This document shows positions 44,107 to 52,185 of a stretch of DNA of 64,000 bases, piece by piece (positions within the stretch are counted from its first letter, which is position 1; each line of letters begins with the position of its first letter). Below the pieces are notes generated by a model. It had not been told where the DNA came from and made no database searches. It saw only the letters and a program-made list of their open reading frames with translations. Position numbers and translations under genes: made by a program. The DNA is from Leptotrichia hofstadii (GTDB lineage Bacteria; Fusobacteriota; Fusobacteriia; Fusobacteriales; Leptotrichiaceae): contig NZ_AP019823.1 in assembly GCF_007990525.1 (NCBI RefSeq), forward strand, positions 1,860,001-1,924,000, given 5' to 3'.

Positions 44107-44184
44107 GTCTAATAGAGACGCCCCATCTCTACATTTAGACTTCTTTCATACAAAAAAACGAGCACACGGCTCGTTTTTATTTTA
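44107..44184 (+). ncRNA. Candidate small RNA (or terminated leader of the downstream flavoprotein gene)
   Basis: Starting at the predicted transcription start, GTCTAA pairs with TTAGAC and, inside it, AGAGA pairs with TCTCT around the C-rich loop CGCCCCA. A 15-nt single-stranded stretch follows, then an intrinsic terminator (AACGAGC/GCTCGTT-like stem with a run of Ts). The unit of about 75-80 nt has no open reading frame of note. Its C-rich loop could pair with Shine-Dalgarno sequences, as in some Gram-positive sRNAs. It matches no riboswitch or RNA family I know. It could alternatively be an attenuator for the flavoprotein gene 77 bp further on. Confidence 0.65.
44152..44184 (+). terminator. 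Intrinsic terminator of the candidate small RNA
   Basis: AAAAACGAGC and a GCTCGTTTTT arm surround an ACACG loop, with T-rich sequence following. The A-rich left arm allows it to work in both directions. Confidence 0.85.
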
Positions 44185-44260
44185 TAAACTGGCTTTTAAT
44201 CAGGTAATTAATAAAAATTTTAAAATTTATTATAAATATTTAGGAGAATGAAATTATAAG

Positions 44261-45496
44261 ATGAAAAGAGAAATAGCGATAATTGGAGGTGGCGCTTCAG
44301 GTTTTCTGACGGCGGTTACTGCAAAGAAAAACGGAAGGGATGTTGTCATTCTGGAAAGAAAGGACAGAGTTCTGAAAAAAGTGCTTACAACTGGAAATGG
44401 ACGATGTAACTTGACAAATGTAAATGCTTCCAATAGAAATTATTTTGGAATTGAAAAAATGAAGCAGCCTATTGAGAAAATTTTAGAGAGTTTTACTTCA
44501 CAAGATGCAATGAGATTTTTTGAAGATGAAGTCGGGATTATTTGTAATGAGGAAAATCGAGGGAAAGTTTATCCACTTAGCGGACAGGCCGCATCAATTG
44601 TGGATGGACTCAGATTTTATGCACAAAGTCTTGGAATAGAGATAATTACAGATTTTTATGTTACAAAAATTGAGAAGGAAATGTTTGATTTTAAGATAAT
44701 TTCTGAAGATAAAAAACAAATAATTGCCAAAAAAGTAGTCATTGCAACTGGTGGAAAATCGTATCCTGAACTTGGTTCAAACGGAAGCGGCTATGAGCTG
44801 GCAAAGAGCTTTGGGCATACTATTACCGAATTAACGCCTGTTATTGTACAGCTAAAGGCAGAAAAAGAAAAAATTAAAGGTTTAAAAGGGATTAAGTCGG
44901 ATGTGAAAATTACAGCTTTTGGAGAAAATGAAAGTGGAGAGAAAATAAAAATTTGTACTTATGATGGGGAACTGCTGTTTACTGATTTTGGCATTTCTGG
45001 AAATGTAGTTTTCAATATTTCGTATGTTTTTCCAATTTACAGAAACGTGGAATTTGAAATTGACTTTATGCCAAAATTTACTTATAATGAAATTTTTGAA
45101 ATTTTGAAAAAACGTCGGACAATATTAAAGAATTTTACAATGGAACAATTTTTTAATGGAGTTGTCAATAAAAAGCTGGGACAATTTTTGACAAAGTCGG
45201 CAGGAATTGAAAAATTATCAAAAAGTATAAATGAACTGACAGACAACGAGATTCGTAAAATTTGTACAACTTTAAAAAAATATAGAATAAAAATTATTGA
45301 TACCAATGGCTTTAAAGCGGCTCAAGTTACTGCTGGAGGGATTCCTCTAAGTGAAGTAAATCTGGAAAATCTGGAATCAAAAAAAGTTAAAAATCTTTAT
45401 TTTGCTGGGGAAATACTGGATGTGTACGGTGAATGCGGCGGATTTAACTTACAATGGGCTTGGACTTCTGGATATTTTTTAGGAAAAAATCTTTAA
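44261..45496 (+). CDS. HI0933/BaiN-like FAD-dependent oxidoreductase
   Basis: The 411-residue flavoprotein (TIGR00275/HI0933 family) has the dinucleotide-binding loop IIGGGASG (residues 7-14), the family-specific KKVLTTGNGRCNLTN motif, KVVIATGGKSYPELGSNGSGY, and a C-terminal FAGEILDVYGECGGFNLQWAW segment. Members bind FAD; in gut clostridia BaiN reduces bile-acid intermediates, but most homologues have no known substrate. A TAGGAG site lies 13 bp before the ATG. The candidate small RNA lies just upstream. Confidence 0.93.
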   Translation: MKREIAIIGGGASGFLTAVTAKKNGRDVVILERKDRVLKKVLTTGNGRCNLTNVNASNRNYFGIEKMKQPIEKILESFTSQDAMRFFEDEVGIICNEENRGKVYPLSGQAASIVDGLRFYAQSLGIEIITDFYVTKIEKEMFDFKIISEDKKQIIAKKVVIATGGKSYPELGSNGSGYELAKSFGHTITELTPVIVQLKAEKEKIKGLKGIKSDVKITAFGENESGEKIKICTYDGELLFTDFGISGNVVFNISYVFPIYRNVEFEIDFMPKFTYNEIFEILKKRRTILKNFTMEQFFNGVVNKKLGQFLTKSAGIEKLSKSINELTDNEIRKICTTLKKYRIKIIDTNGFKAAQVTAGGIPLSEVNLENLESKKVKNLYFAGEILDVYGECGGFNLQWAWTSGYFLGKNL

Positions 45497-45512
45497 AAAT
45501 GGACTATATAAC

Positions 45513-45812
45513 TTAATACTAAACCCCATTTAAATAACGAATTTATTACAAATTTTTCCAACAAAGGATAAGAACCTAGTATTTCAAAATAATTAAAATA
45601 CAATTTTTTGTTTTTAATAAACCGACGGAGCTTTTATTTGTTCAGCTACGACTGTTTGACGACTGGAAGGAGGAGTTTCGGAGTTGGGCAAATAAAAGTC
45701 GTAGTCTAGCCATAGGTATTGCGTAGCAATCTTGCCACAATTTTAATTATTAGGATAAACCTTTACTGCAAGATGAGGATTTGCGGCAATGAGCAATCCT
45801 GCGAAAAAAAAA
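45513..45812 (+). repeat. Dispersed structured repeat, copy R2 (long form)
   Basis: The copy has the same order as R1: the TACTAAACCCC end, the TAGTATTTCAAAATAATT block, a foldback with arms CTTTTATTTG/CAAATAAAAG and the core ACTGTTTGACGACTGGAAGG. TCTAGCCAT and a final GGATTTGCGGCAATGAGCAATCC hairpin close it. Between the last two it carries about 60 extra bases (ATTGCGTAGCAATCTT ... TTTACTGCAAGATGAGG) shared only with R3. It fills the interval between two FAD-protein genes. Confidence 0.8.
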
Positions 45813-45963
45813 AGAAAAAACATAACAAAAATAGTATTTTATTTACTTGATAACAAGAAAATTTAACTCCCTTGCTAAAATAGATTTATAGCAAATTTAC
45901 TATTTAAAATGAAAAATAATATTGCAAGCTTTTAAAAACAACTAAACTAAATTAAGGAGAAAA

Positions 45964-47613
45964 ATGATTAGAATAAATAATATAAAAATGCCTGTAAAAC
46001 ACAGTGAAAATGATTTAAAAAAAACAGTTTTCAGACTTTACAAAATCAATGATAATGAAGTAAAGTCATTTGAAATCGCAGGACAGGCGATTGATGCCAG
46101 AAAAAAAGATAATGTTGTATTTGTTTATGCAGTGGATATTTCCTTCAACTTTGATGAGGAAACGGAAAAGAAAAGATTTGAAAATGTAAAAAATGTACGA
46201 AAAATTGAGAAAAAACCTTATTCTACGGAAAAAATTGAGAACTTTACAGAAACTGAAAATGTAAAACGCCCTGTTATTGTTGGAAGCGGACCTTCTGGAA
46301 TTTTTGCTGGACTTGTGCTTGCCGAAGCTGGATTAAAGCCAATTATCATTGAGCAGGGAAAAAATGTAAATGAGCGTGAAAAGGATGTCTATAATTTTTT
46401 CAAAACTGGAAAACTTGATAAATATTCAAATGTACAGTTTGGAGAAGGAGGAGCTGGAACATTTTCAGATGGGAAACTAAACACGAATACAAATAATTTT
46501 CGGATTCAGAAGGTTTATGATGAATTAATTCTCGCTGGTGCTGATCCTAAAATAAATTATATGTCAAAGCCACACATTGGAACTGATAAATTAATTGAAA
46601 TAATGCGTAAAATCAGGTATAAAATCGAAAGTCTTGGGGGAGAATACAGATTTAGCACAAAATTAACAAAAATAAATTATGAAAAATCTGATTCTGAAAA
46701 TAACAAAATAAAAAGCATTTTAGTTGAAAATGTGAAAAATTCTGATGAAAATAAAATTTATGAAATTCCAACAAATATTTTAGTTCTCGCAATTGGACAT
46801 AGCGCAAGGGATACTTTCTTTATGCTGAACGAAGAAAATGTTGCAATGGAACGAAAAACTTTTTCGGTAGGAGTCCGAATTGAGCATCTTCAAAGTATGA
46901 TAAATTATTCGCAATATGGAAAATTTGCTGATAAATTGCCGGCCGCAGAATACAAATTAAATGTAAAGACAAGCAATGGACGTGGAGTTTATACGTTCTG
47001 CATGTGTCCTGGCGGTGTAGTTGTACCATCTTCAAGCGAGGAAGGCAGACTTGTCGTAAATGGAATGAGCTATTCACAAAGAGATTTGGAAAATGCAAAC
47101 TCTGCAATTTTGGTAAATGTATTTCCTGAGGATTTTCCAGGAGAAAGCGTTCTGGCTGGAGTCGAATTTCAAAGAAAACTGGAAGAAAAAGCATTCGAGC
47201 TTGGTGGAAAAGATTACAAAGCCCCTATTCAGCTATTTGGCGATTTTGTAAATAATAAAATCTCAACAAAATTAGGAAAAGTAAAGCCAAGCTATCTGGC
47301 AGGCTACAAATTTGCAAACTTAAATGAAATTTTTCCACAATTCATAAACGATTCCATAAAAGAAGGAATTACCTTAATGGATAAAAAAATAAAAGGATTT
47401 GCCAGTTATGACGCAATTCTGTCAGGTGTGGAAAGCCGTAGTTCATCTCCAGTGAAAATTCCTAGAAATGAAAGATTTTTCTCAAATATCGAAGGACTTA
47501 TGCCATGTGGGGAAGGTGCAGGGTATGCTGGCGGAATTATGTCAGCGGCAGTTGATGGAATAAAATGTGCAGAGTATGTGATTGAGTATTTTCTAGAAAA
47601 TTTATTAAGCTAA
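45964..47613 (+). CDS. NAD(P)/FAD-dependent dehydrogenase (COG2509 family)
   Basis: The 549-residue flavoprotein has an N-terminal about 95-residue domain typical of this group and the FAD loop VIVGSGPSGIFAG (residues 105-117). VQFGEGGAGTFSDGKLNT, LAIGHSARDTFFML, YTFCMCPGGVVVPSSSEEG and C-terminal MPCGEGAGYAGGIMSAAVDG follow. This is an uncharacterised but widespread family of predicted dehydrogenases. A TAAGGAGAAAA site precedes the ATG. It is separated from the other FAD protein gene by repeat R2; the two families are unrelated beyond the fold. Confidence 0.92.
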   Translation: MIRINNIKMPVKHSENDLKKTVFRLYKINDNEVKSFEIAGQAIDARKKDNVVFVYAVDISFNFDEETEKKRFENVKNVRKIEKKPYSTEKIENFTETENVKRPVIVGSGPSGIFAGLVLAEAGLKPIIIEQGKNVNEREKDVYNFFKTGKLDKYSNVQFGEGGAGTFSDGKLNTNTNNFRIQKVYDELILAGADPKINYMSKPHIGTDKLIEIMRKIRYKIESLGGEYRFSTKLTKINYEKSDSENNKIKSILVENVKNSDENKIYEIPTNILVLAIGHSARDTFFMLNEENVAMERKTFSVGVRIEHLQSMINYSQYGKFADKLPAAEYKLNVKTSNGRGVYTFCMCPGGVVVPSSSEEGRLVVNGMSYSQRDLENANSAILVNVFPEDFPGESVLAGVEFQRKLEEKAFELGGKDYKAPIQLFGDFVNNKISTKLGKVKPSYLAGYKFANLNEIFPQFINDSIKEGITLMDKKIKGFASYDAILSGVESRSSSPVKIPRNERFFSNIEGLMPCGEGAGYAGGIMSAAVDGIKCAEYVIEYFLENLLS

Positions 47614-47618
47614 AATTT

Positions 47619-47647
47619 TTGATTTTTACCATTAAATATGCTATAAT
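47619..47647 (+). promoter_or_regulatory. Promoter of the carbonic-anhydrase-like gene
   Basis: TTGATT (47619-47624) and TATAAT (47642-47647) are separated by 17 bp and lie directly after the preceding stop codon, about 85 bp upstream of the start. Confidence 0.75.
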
Positions 47648-47731
47648 TTCAACATCTTTAAGATATATTTCAAATAACTTCAAACTTGTAACAATTAAAA
47701 ATCTATAGTTGTTTGAACGAGGGAGGAAATT

Positions 47732-48124
47732 ATGTTTTGTACTTTAGTATGCTGTATGGATGGAAGATTTATTCATATTTTAAATGAATACATTAGAGGT
47801 AATTACAGATACACTTTTGTGGATACTATTACTGATGCGGGTGCTGTAAATAAAATAGTTAATGATGAGGATTATTTAAAAAGCATAGAAGATAAGGTTG
47901 TTTTAATTTCGGTTAATAAGCATAAATCTGATCATATTTTTGTGGCAGGGCATAGCGACTGCGCTGGTTGTCCTATTGATGATGAAACACAAAAGGGCTA
48001 TATTCGGAAAGCTGCTGAGAAAATGCACAACGATTTACCTCATGAGGCTGTTACTGGGCTTTTTGTCCATGAAAATGGAGAAATTGAAGTTTTAGCAGAT
48101 TACGACATTGATGATAATAATTAA
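47732..48124 (+). CDS. Small beta-carbonic-anhydrase-like protein
   Basis: The 130-residue protein keeps the zinc site of beta-carbonic anhydrases: Cys8, Asp10 and Arg12 in CCMDGRF (C-x-D-x-R), and His74 and Cys77 in GHSDCAGC (H-x-x-C). Most of the surrounding helices of a normal 200-residue beta-carbonic anhydrase are missing or shortened. A further Cys80 is close to the site. Whether it hydrates CO2 is unknown; it may be a divergent metal-binding relative. A GAGGGAGGAA site precedes the ATG. It is monocistronic, with its own promoter and terminator. Confidence 0.8.
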   Translation: MFCTLVCCMDGRFIHILNEYIRGNYRYTFVDTITDAGAVNKIVNDEDYLKSIEDKVVLISVNKHKSDHIFVAGHSDCAGCPIDDETQKGYIRKAAEKMHNDLPHEAVTGLFVHENGEIEVLADYDIDDNN

Positions 48125-48145
48125 TTGAATTAATAAAAAAATAAA

Positions 48146-48180
48146 GGAACTGCTCTTAACTGGTAGTTCCTATTTTATTT
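48146..48180 (+). terminator. Intrinsic terminator after the carbonic-anhydrase-like gene
   Basis: GGAACTGC pairs with GTAGTTCC (one G-U pair) around TCTTAACTG, followed by a T-rich stretch; about 22 bp past the stop codon. Confidence 0.8.
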
Positions 48181-48215
48181 AAAGAAATATTTTTAATATT
48201 ATTTTTATTTGAAAT

Positions 48216-48920
48216 TTAATAATAATGTTTAGCATTTAGCATTTTTTCAGCAATCTTGTAATTTGGCATATATCGTTCGACATAATTGTAAAAACCCTTT
48301 CCGTGATTTGGATACTTTAAATGTGTCAATTCATGTAAAACCACATATTCTATCTCAAAAGGTGTTCTTTTTATAAGCTCCGTATTAAGATTTATATATT
48401 TTTTTACATAATTGCACGAGCCCCATCTAGTCTTCATAGGCTTTATTGCGACTTTTTCCACATGCTCATCCAATATTTTCAGCCATTTTTCCATAAATTG
48501 AGGAAATAATTTTTTTGCATTTTCAAAATACCATTTTTCCATAACTTTTTTCTTTTCATCAATATTTTCAAAAATGTTTTCATTAACTGTTAAAGTTATA
48601 TTCGGATCTTTTTCATTATTTATTAAATTCACGCCATTAAAGTTTCCTGTTTTCACAGTTAAACTGTATTCTTTTCCTAAAAATTTATGAATTTCTCCAG
48701 TTTTGTACTCAAAGCCCTTCTGTTTTTCCTTCACATCTTCAACTTTTTTCAAAACACTTTTTATCCAGCCTTCTTTAGAACGGATAAAATTTTCGATGTA
48801 ATCACGATGTAAATTCATTGGCACAGAAATATAGATTTCCATATTGGGCTTTATCCGTAAATTTATATTTTTTACTTTTTTTCTGTGAACTTCATAACCT
48901 AAAATTTTTTCTGTTTTCAT
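48216..48920 (-). CDS. YgjP-like M48-type metallopeptidase (DUF45)
   Basis: The 234-residue cytoplasmic protein belongs to the DUF45/YgjP (SprT-like) metallopeptidases. It has KPMKTRWGSCN followed by the zinc motif HELTH (His196-His200) and PNHGKGFY, the third ligand region. The N-terminal half is the strand-rich part of the family. YgjP is often found beside restriction or RNA-processing genes, but here it sits 42 bp after the CCA-transferase fusion gene. The natural substrate is unknown. Confidence 0.9.
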   Translation of the reverse strand: MKTEKILGYEVHRKKVKNINLRIKPNMEIYISVPMNLHRDYIENFIRSKEGWIKSVLKKVEDVKEKQKGFEYKTGEIHKFLGKEYSLTVKTGNFNGVNLINNEKDPNITLTVNENIFENIDEKKKVMEKWYFENAKKLFPQFMEKWLKILDEHVEKVAIKPMKTRWGSCNYVKKYINLNTELIKRTPFEIEYVVLHELTHLKYPNHGKGFYNYVERYMPNYKIAEKMLNAKHYY

Positions 48921-48962
48921 TTTTTACTTTATTTTCCTCTTACATTTATTTTTATTAAAGCT

Positions 48963-50720
48963 CTAACCTGTCTTCGACTTTATAAATACTTTTCTTGCGT
49001 TTTCCAGCACATCCTTCTGAAGCTTATAAGTAACCAGCTTTAATGCTTCCTCATAGGTACACCATTTAAAATCCTCAATTTCAAAAGTATCAATGGTAAC
49101 CTCTTCATCTTGCGTAATTCCCATAAAAATTGTAACTTTCTTAATAGTTTTCTCATTTGGAATATATTTTATTTCTCTTTCAAAATCAGGAATTATTTTT
49201 ATTCTTACATTTGTTTCTTCAAGAACTTCACGAATTGCTGTTTCTTCCTTAGTTTCATCCTTTTCGATATGCCCTTTTGGAAAGCCCCAGTTACCATTGT
49301 GCATTTTCACAAGCAGAATTTTTTCGGTATTTTCATTAAAAACAATTGCACCGCACGAATTTTCATACTCAAAGTTATCATTCAATTTGTAATGCTTGAC
49401 AACATATTTTAACAATGCTTCTTTCTCGTTCTCAATTTCATCGCCAAGCACAAGCTCATACAATCTATTTTTTACTTCTCCAATCTCACGGTTACTAAAT
49501 TTAAGATTTATCAAATCAATCCCTGTTATATCTAAATCATTAAACTGTGGTATTTTACCCTGTTTCTTTATATTTTCAATTTTTTCCCAAAAATTTTGTA
49601 TAATTTGCTCGTTTTCTTTTTTTGTCCTAAGTCCTTTAGAATTTAAGTCTGCAGAAAATAAATTAAAAAGTCTTTTCAGATTTTTTTCTTCCATTTCAAT
49701 AATCAATTTTTTCAATGTCTTGTCTGAAACATCTCCATAAATTAACATATGATTTTTTACAATTTTTTTTACTGAATTTATAAAATCGTTGGATGCCTTG
49801 AGCTGTTTTAACTCTTCTTCTGCGATTAATGCACTTTCCTTTTCATGTCCATAAAAATAAAAAATACCCTTCGCATCAATAATTTTTACATTTATTTTAC
49901 CCAAATCGTGAAAAAGTGCCGCAAATCTAGTTACCAAATCATAATCACAAAGATGAATAACTTTTATAATATGATTAAACAAGTCGTCTGGATGATTGGG
50001 ATTATTCTGATCAAAATTGTAAGCATAATAAAATTCGGGAATTATCATTTCTAAAACCCGTAATTTTTTCATTTCTATAAAAGCTTTTTTAACAAATTTT
50101 CCCATAAGAATTTTACTTAACTCGTCAAAAATTCTTTCTTTAGATATTTTAGTCAAAAATTTTCTTTTTTTGTAAATGGCTTCAGCTGTTTTTTTATCCA
50201 AATTAAATCCTAATTTTGAAATAAATCGAAAAGCTCTTAAAATTCTAAGAGCATCTTCTTCTATTCTCAGCTTTGGCTTCCCTACAAATCTTATCACTTT
50301 CCGTCTAATATCCTGCCTTCCCCCATACAAATCCACTATTCCAGTCTGTTCGCTGTAAGCGATAGAATTTATTGTAAAATCCCGTCTTGCCAAATCTTCT
50401 TCAATTGTTTTTACAAACTTAATTTCTTTTGGGTATCTGCTGTTGTAAACTCCTGTTTCTTTACGGAATTTTGCTATTTCATAACTTTTTCCATTAACAT
50501 TTATCATAAGAATTCCAAAATGAGCTCCCATTTCTTTTGGGTTATAACCAGCAAAGATTCTTTTCAATTCTGAATATTCTATATCAGTTGCAAAATCATA
50601 ATCGCCAGGATCTTTATTTAGAATTTTGTCTCTAACTGCTCCACCAACAAGAAATCCTGTTCCATTTTTATTCAGTTGTTCTAATATGAATTTTACATCA
50701 TCATCCAAATCAAATCGCAT
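48963..50720 (-). CDS. cca: CCA tRNA nucleotidyltransferase fused to HD and Nudix domains
   Basis: The enzyme adds or repairs the 3'-CCA end of tRNAs. Residues 1-230 are the class II nucleotidyltransferase head (LVGGAVRDKIL, catalytic Asp40/Asp42 in GDYDFAT, RRDFTINS, DALRILRAFRF). Residues about 240-400 are an HD domain (FHDLGKI and a GHEKES histidine). Residues about 435-585 are an added Nudix hydrolase with the box G-x5-E-x7-REVLEE and KMHNGNWGFPKGH, like Ap4A hydrolases. The frame is continuous through all three parts. The AAAGGA site is 12 bp from the ATG. The Nudix part is not a standard piece of CCA enzymes. Confidence 0.92.
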   Translation of the reverse strand: MRFDLDDDVKFILEQLNKNGTGFLVGGAVRDKILNKDPGDYDFATDIEYSELKRIFAGYNPKEMGAHFGILMINVNGKSYEIAKFRKETGVYNSRYPKEIKFVKTIEEDLARRDFTINSIAYSEQTGIVDLYGGRQDIRRKVIRFVGKPKLRIEEDALRILRAFRFISKLGFNLDKKTAEAIYKKRKFLTKISKERIFDELSKILMGKFVKKAFIEMKKLRVLEMIIPEFYYAYNFDQNNPNHPDDLFNHIIKVIHLCDYDLVTRFAALFHDLGKINVKIIDAKGIFYFYGHEKESALIAEEELKQLKASNDFINSVKKIVKNHMLIYGDVSDKTLKKLIIEMEEKNLKRLFNLFSADLNSKGLRTKKENEQIIQNFWEKIENIKKQGKIPQFNDLDITGIDLINLKFSNREIGEVKNRLYELVLGDEIENEKEALLKYVVKHYKLNDNFEYENSCGAIVFNENTEKILLVKMHNGNWGFPKGHIEKDETKEETAIREVLEETNVRIKIIPDFEREIKYIPNEKTIKKVTIFMGITQDEEVTIDTFEIEDFKWCTYEEALKLVTYKLQKDVLENARKVFIKSKTG

Positions 50721-50856
50721 TCCAAATATGTCCTTTCAATTATTTTTTCCGTACTTTTATAGAATATTTCATTTCCACATTTATTTTTATTTTGTAAATT
50801 AACTCTAAAATATTTAGTTTCATTTTTATTTTTAGTTTACTATACTCAAAAATTTT

Positions 50857-52158
50857 TTATTTTTTTCTTAATTTTGCAATATAAAACCCATCCAAATATT
50901 CATTTTTATATGAAATATAAATTCCCCCAAATTCATCTCTTATATTGTCAATATTTTCAGGAATCTCTACTTCCATAATTTCCAAATCCTCGTATTTTTC
51001 GAGAAAATACTGAATATTATTAGTATTCTCATTTTTAGAAAATGTACAAGTGCTGTAAACTATTTCTCCACCATTTTTCAAAGATTTATACGCACTTTCA
51101 AATATTTTTTTCTGAAGTTTCTTTAAATTTTTTATATCATTTGCCGTCAAATCATATATTTTTTCAGGCTTTTTCCGAAGAACTCCAAGTCCGCTACAAG
51201 GCATATCTAAAAGTATCTTATCAAACATTGTATCTAAATTCTCAATTTGTGTAGCGTCATTTAAGTTCACTTCAAGATTGCTGTAACCATATTTATTTTT
51301 AAGTTCATTCAATAATTTCACTTTATGCTCGTGAATATCAGTGGAAATCAGTTTTTTCGGATTAAACAGCTGTAAAATCGCAAGGGATTTTCCACCAGGA
51401 GCAGAGCAGGCATCAAGTACAGTTTCTCCATCTTTCACACCTAAATTTCTCACAGCCAGATAAGACGAAGCATCCTGAATCACAGCATCCCCATTCTTAT
51501 AAATTTCCGTATCAAAAATATTCGCATTTGATAAATAATAAACTTCCCCAACAGAAAATAAGACATCCGTCTTAATATTCTTCAGCAATTCCTCAAATTT
51601 TTCTCTCGTAATTTTATTTTTATCAAATCTAACTGACAAATAACTTCTTTTTTTATAAGATTTAAGCATTTCCAAATAATCATCAGGATAATCAATTTTC
51701 ATCTTATTCACAAACCATTGCGGATATGACAAAACAATACTTTCCCTGTTATCTTTTGGAATTTCCTCATCAAATTTTTCTTTATTTTTCAAGATTGTCT
51801 GTAAAGTCGCATTCACAAATCCAGCTTGATGTACATTCAAAATTTTTGCAATCTCTCCAGCCTCAAAAATAACTCCCGCATTATCTGATTCCATGAAAAA
51901 CAATTGTGCAACTGAAATTCTCAAAAGCTGTTTTATCTTTCTCTTTTTCACATTCCTAACACTTTTCCCAATCAGATAGTCAATATAAATCAAATTTTTT
52001 ATCACAACATTTATTACATTTGTAATAAACATTTTTTCTTTTTTTGTATAATTATTTTTAGAAAAATAGTAATTTAACTGGATATTACTGTATTTTCCGT
52101 TCTGAATTTCATCCAGTAAATTTACTATGTCTAATTTTATATTTTTTTTCTTTATCAA
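50857..52158 (-). CDS. rsmB: 16S rRNA (cytosine-967-C5)-methyltransferase
   Basis: RsmB (Fmu/Sun) methylates C967 of 16S rRNA. The 433-residue protein has an N-terminal NusB-like RNA-binding domain (residues about 1-130) and a C-terminal SAM domain. The SAM domain has LDACSAPGGKS, the catalytic motif IV LLDMPCSGLGVLRKKPE and motif VI YSTCTFSKNEN. Both active-site cysteines are present. It is 27 bp upstream-to-downstream of scrB, in the same direction. Length and domains match the family. Confidence 0.95.
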   Translation of the reverse strand: MIKKKNIKLDIVNLLDEIQNGKYSNIQLNYYFSKNNYTKKEKMFITNVINVVIKNLIYIDYLIGKSVRNVKKRKIKQLLRISVAQLFFMESDNAGVIFEAGEIAKILNVHQAGFVNATLQTILKNKEKFDEEIPKDNRESIVLSYPQWFVNKMKIDYPDDYLEMLKSYKKRSYLSVRFDKNKITREKFEELLKNIKTDVLFSVGEVYYLSNANIFDTEIYKNGDAVIQDASSYLAVRNLGVKDGETVLDACSAPGGKSLAILQLFNPKKLISTDIHEHKVKLLNELKNKYGYSNLEVNLNDATQIENLDTMFDKILLDMPCSGLGVLRKKPEKIYDLTANDIKNLKKLQKKIFESAYKSLKNGGEIVYSTCTFSKNENTNNIQYFLEKYEDLEIMEVEIPENIDNIRDEFGGIYISYKNEYLDGFYIAKLRKK

Positions 52159-52185
52159 TTTCTTCCTCTCTTATTAAAAAAAACT

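Noticed and set aside
44107-44184. Known riboswitch classes (fluoride, preQ1, SAM, T-box) for the structured RNA
   Set aside because: None of the conserved core sequences of these classes is present and the unit starts directly at the promoter; it is too short for a T-box.
46820-47194. A 124-codon minus-strand frame inside the COG2509 flavoprotein gene
   Set aside because: It is opposite a well-conserved FAD protein and its translation is not protein-like; no promoter or ribosome binding site.
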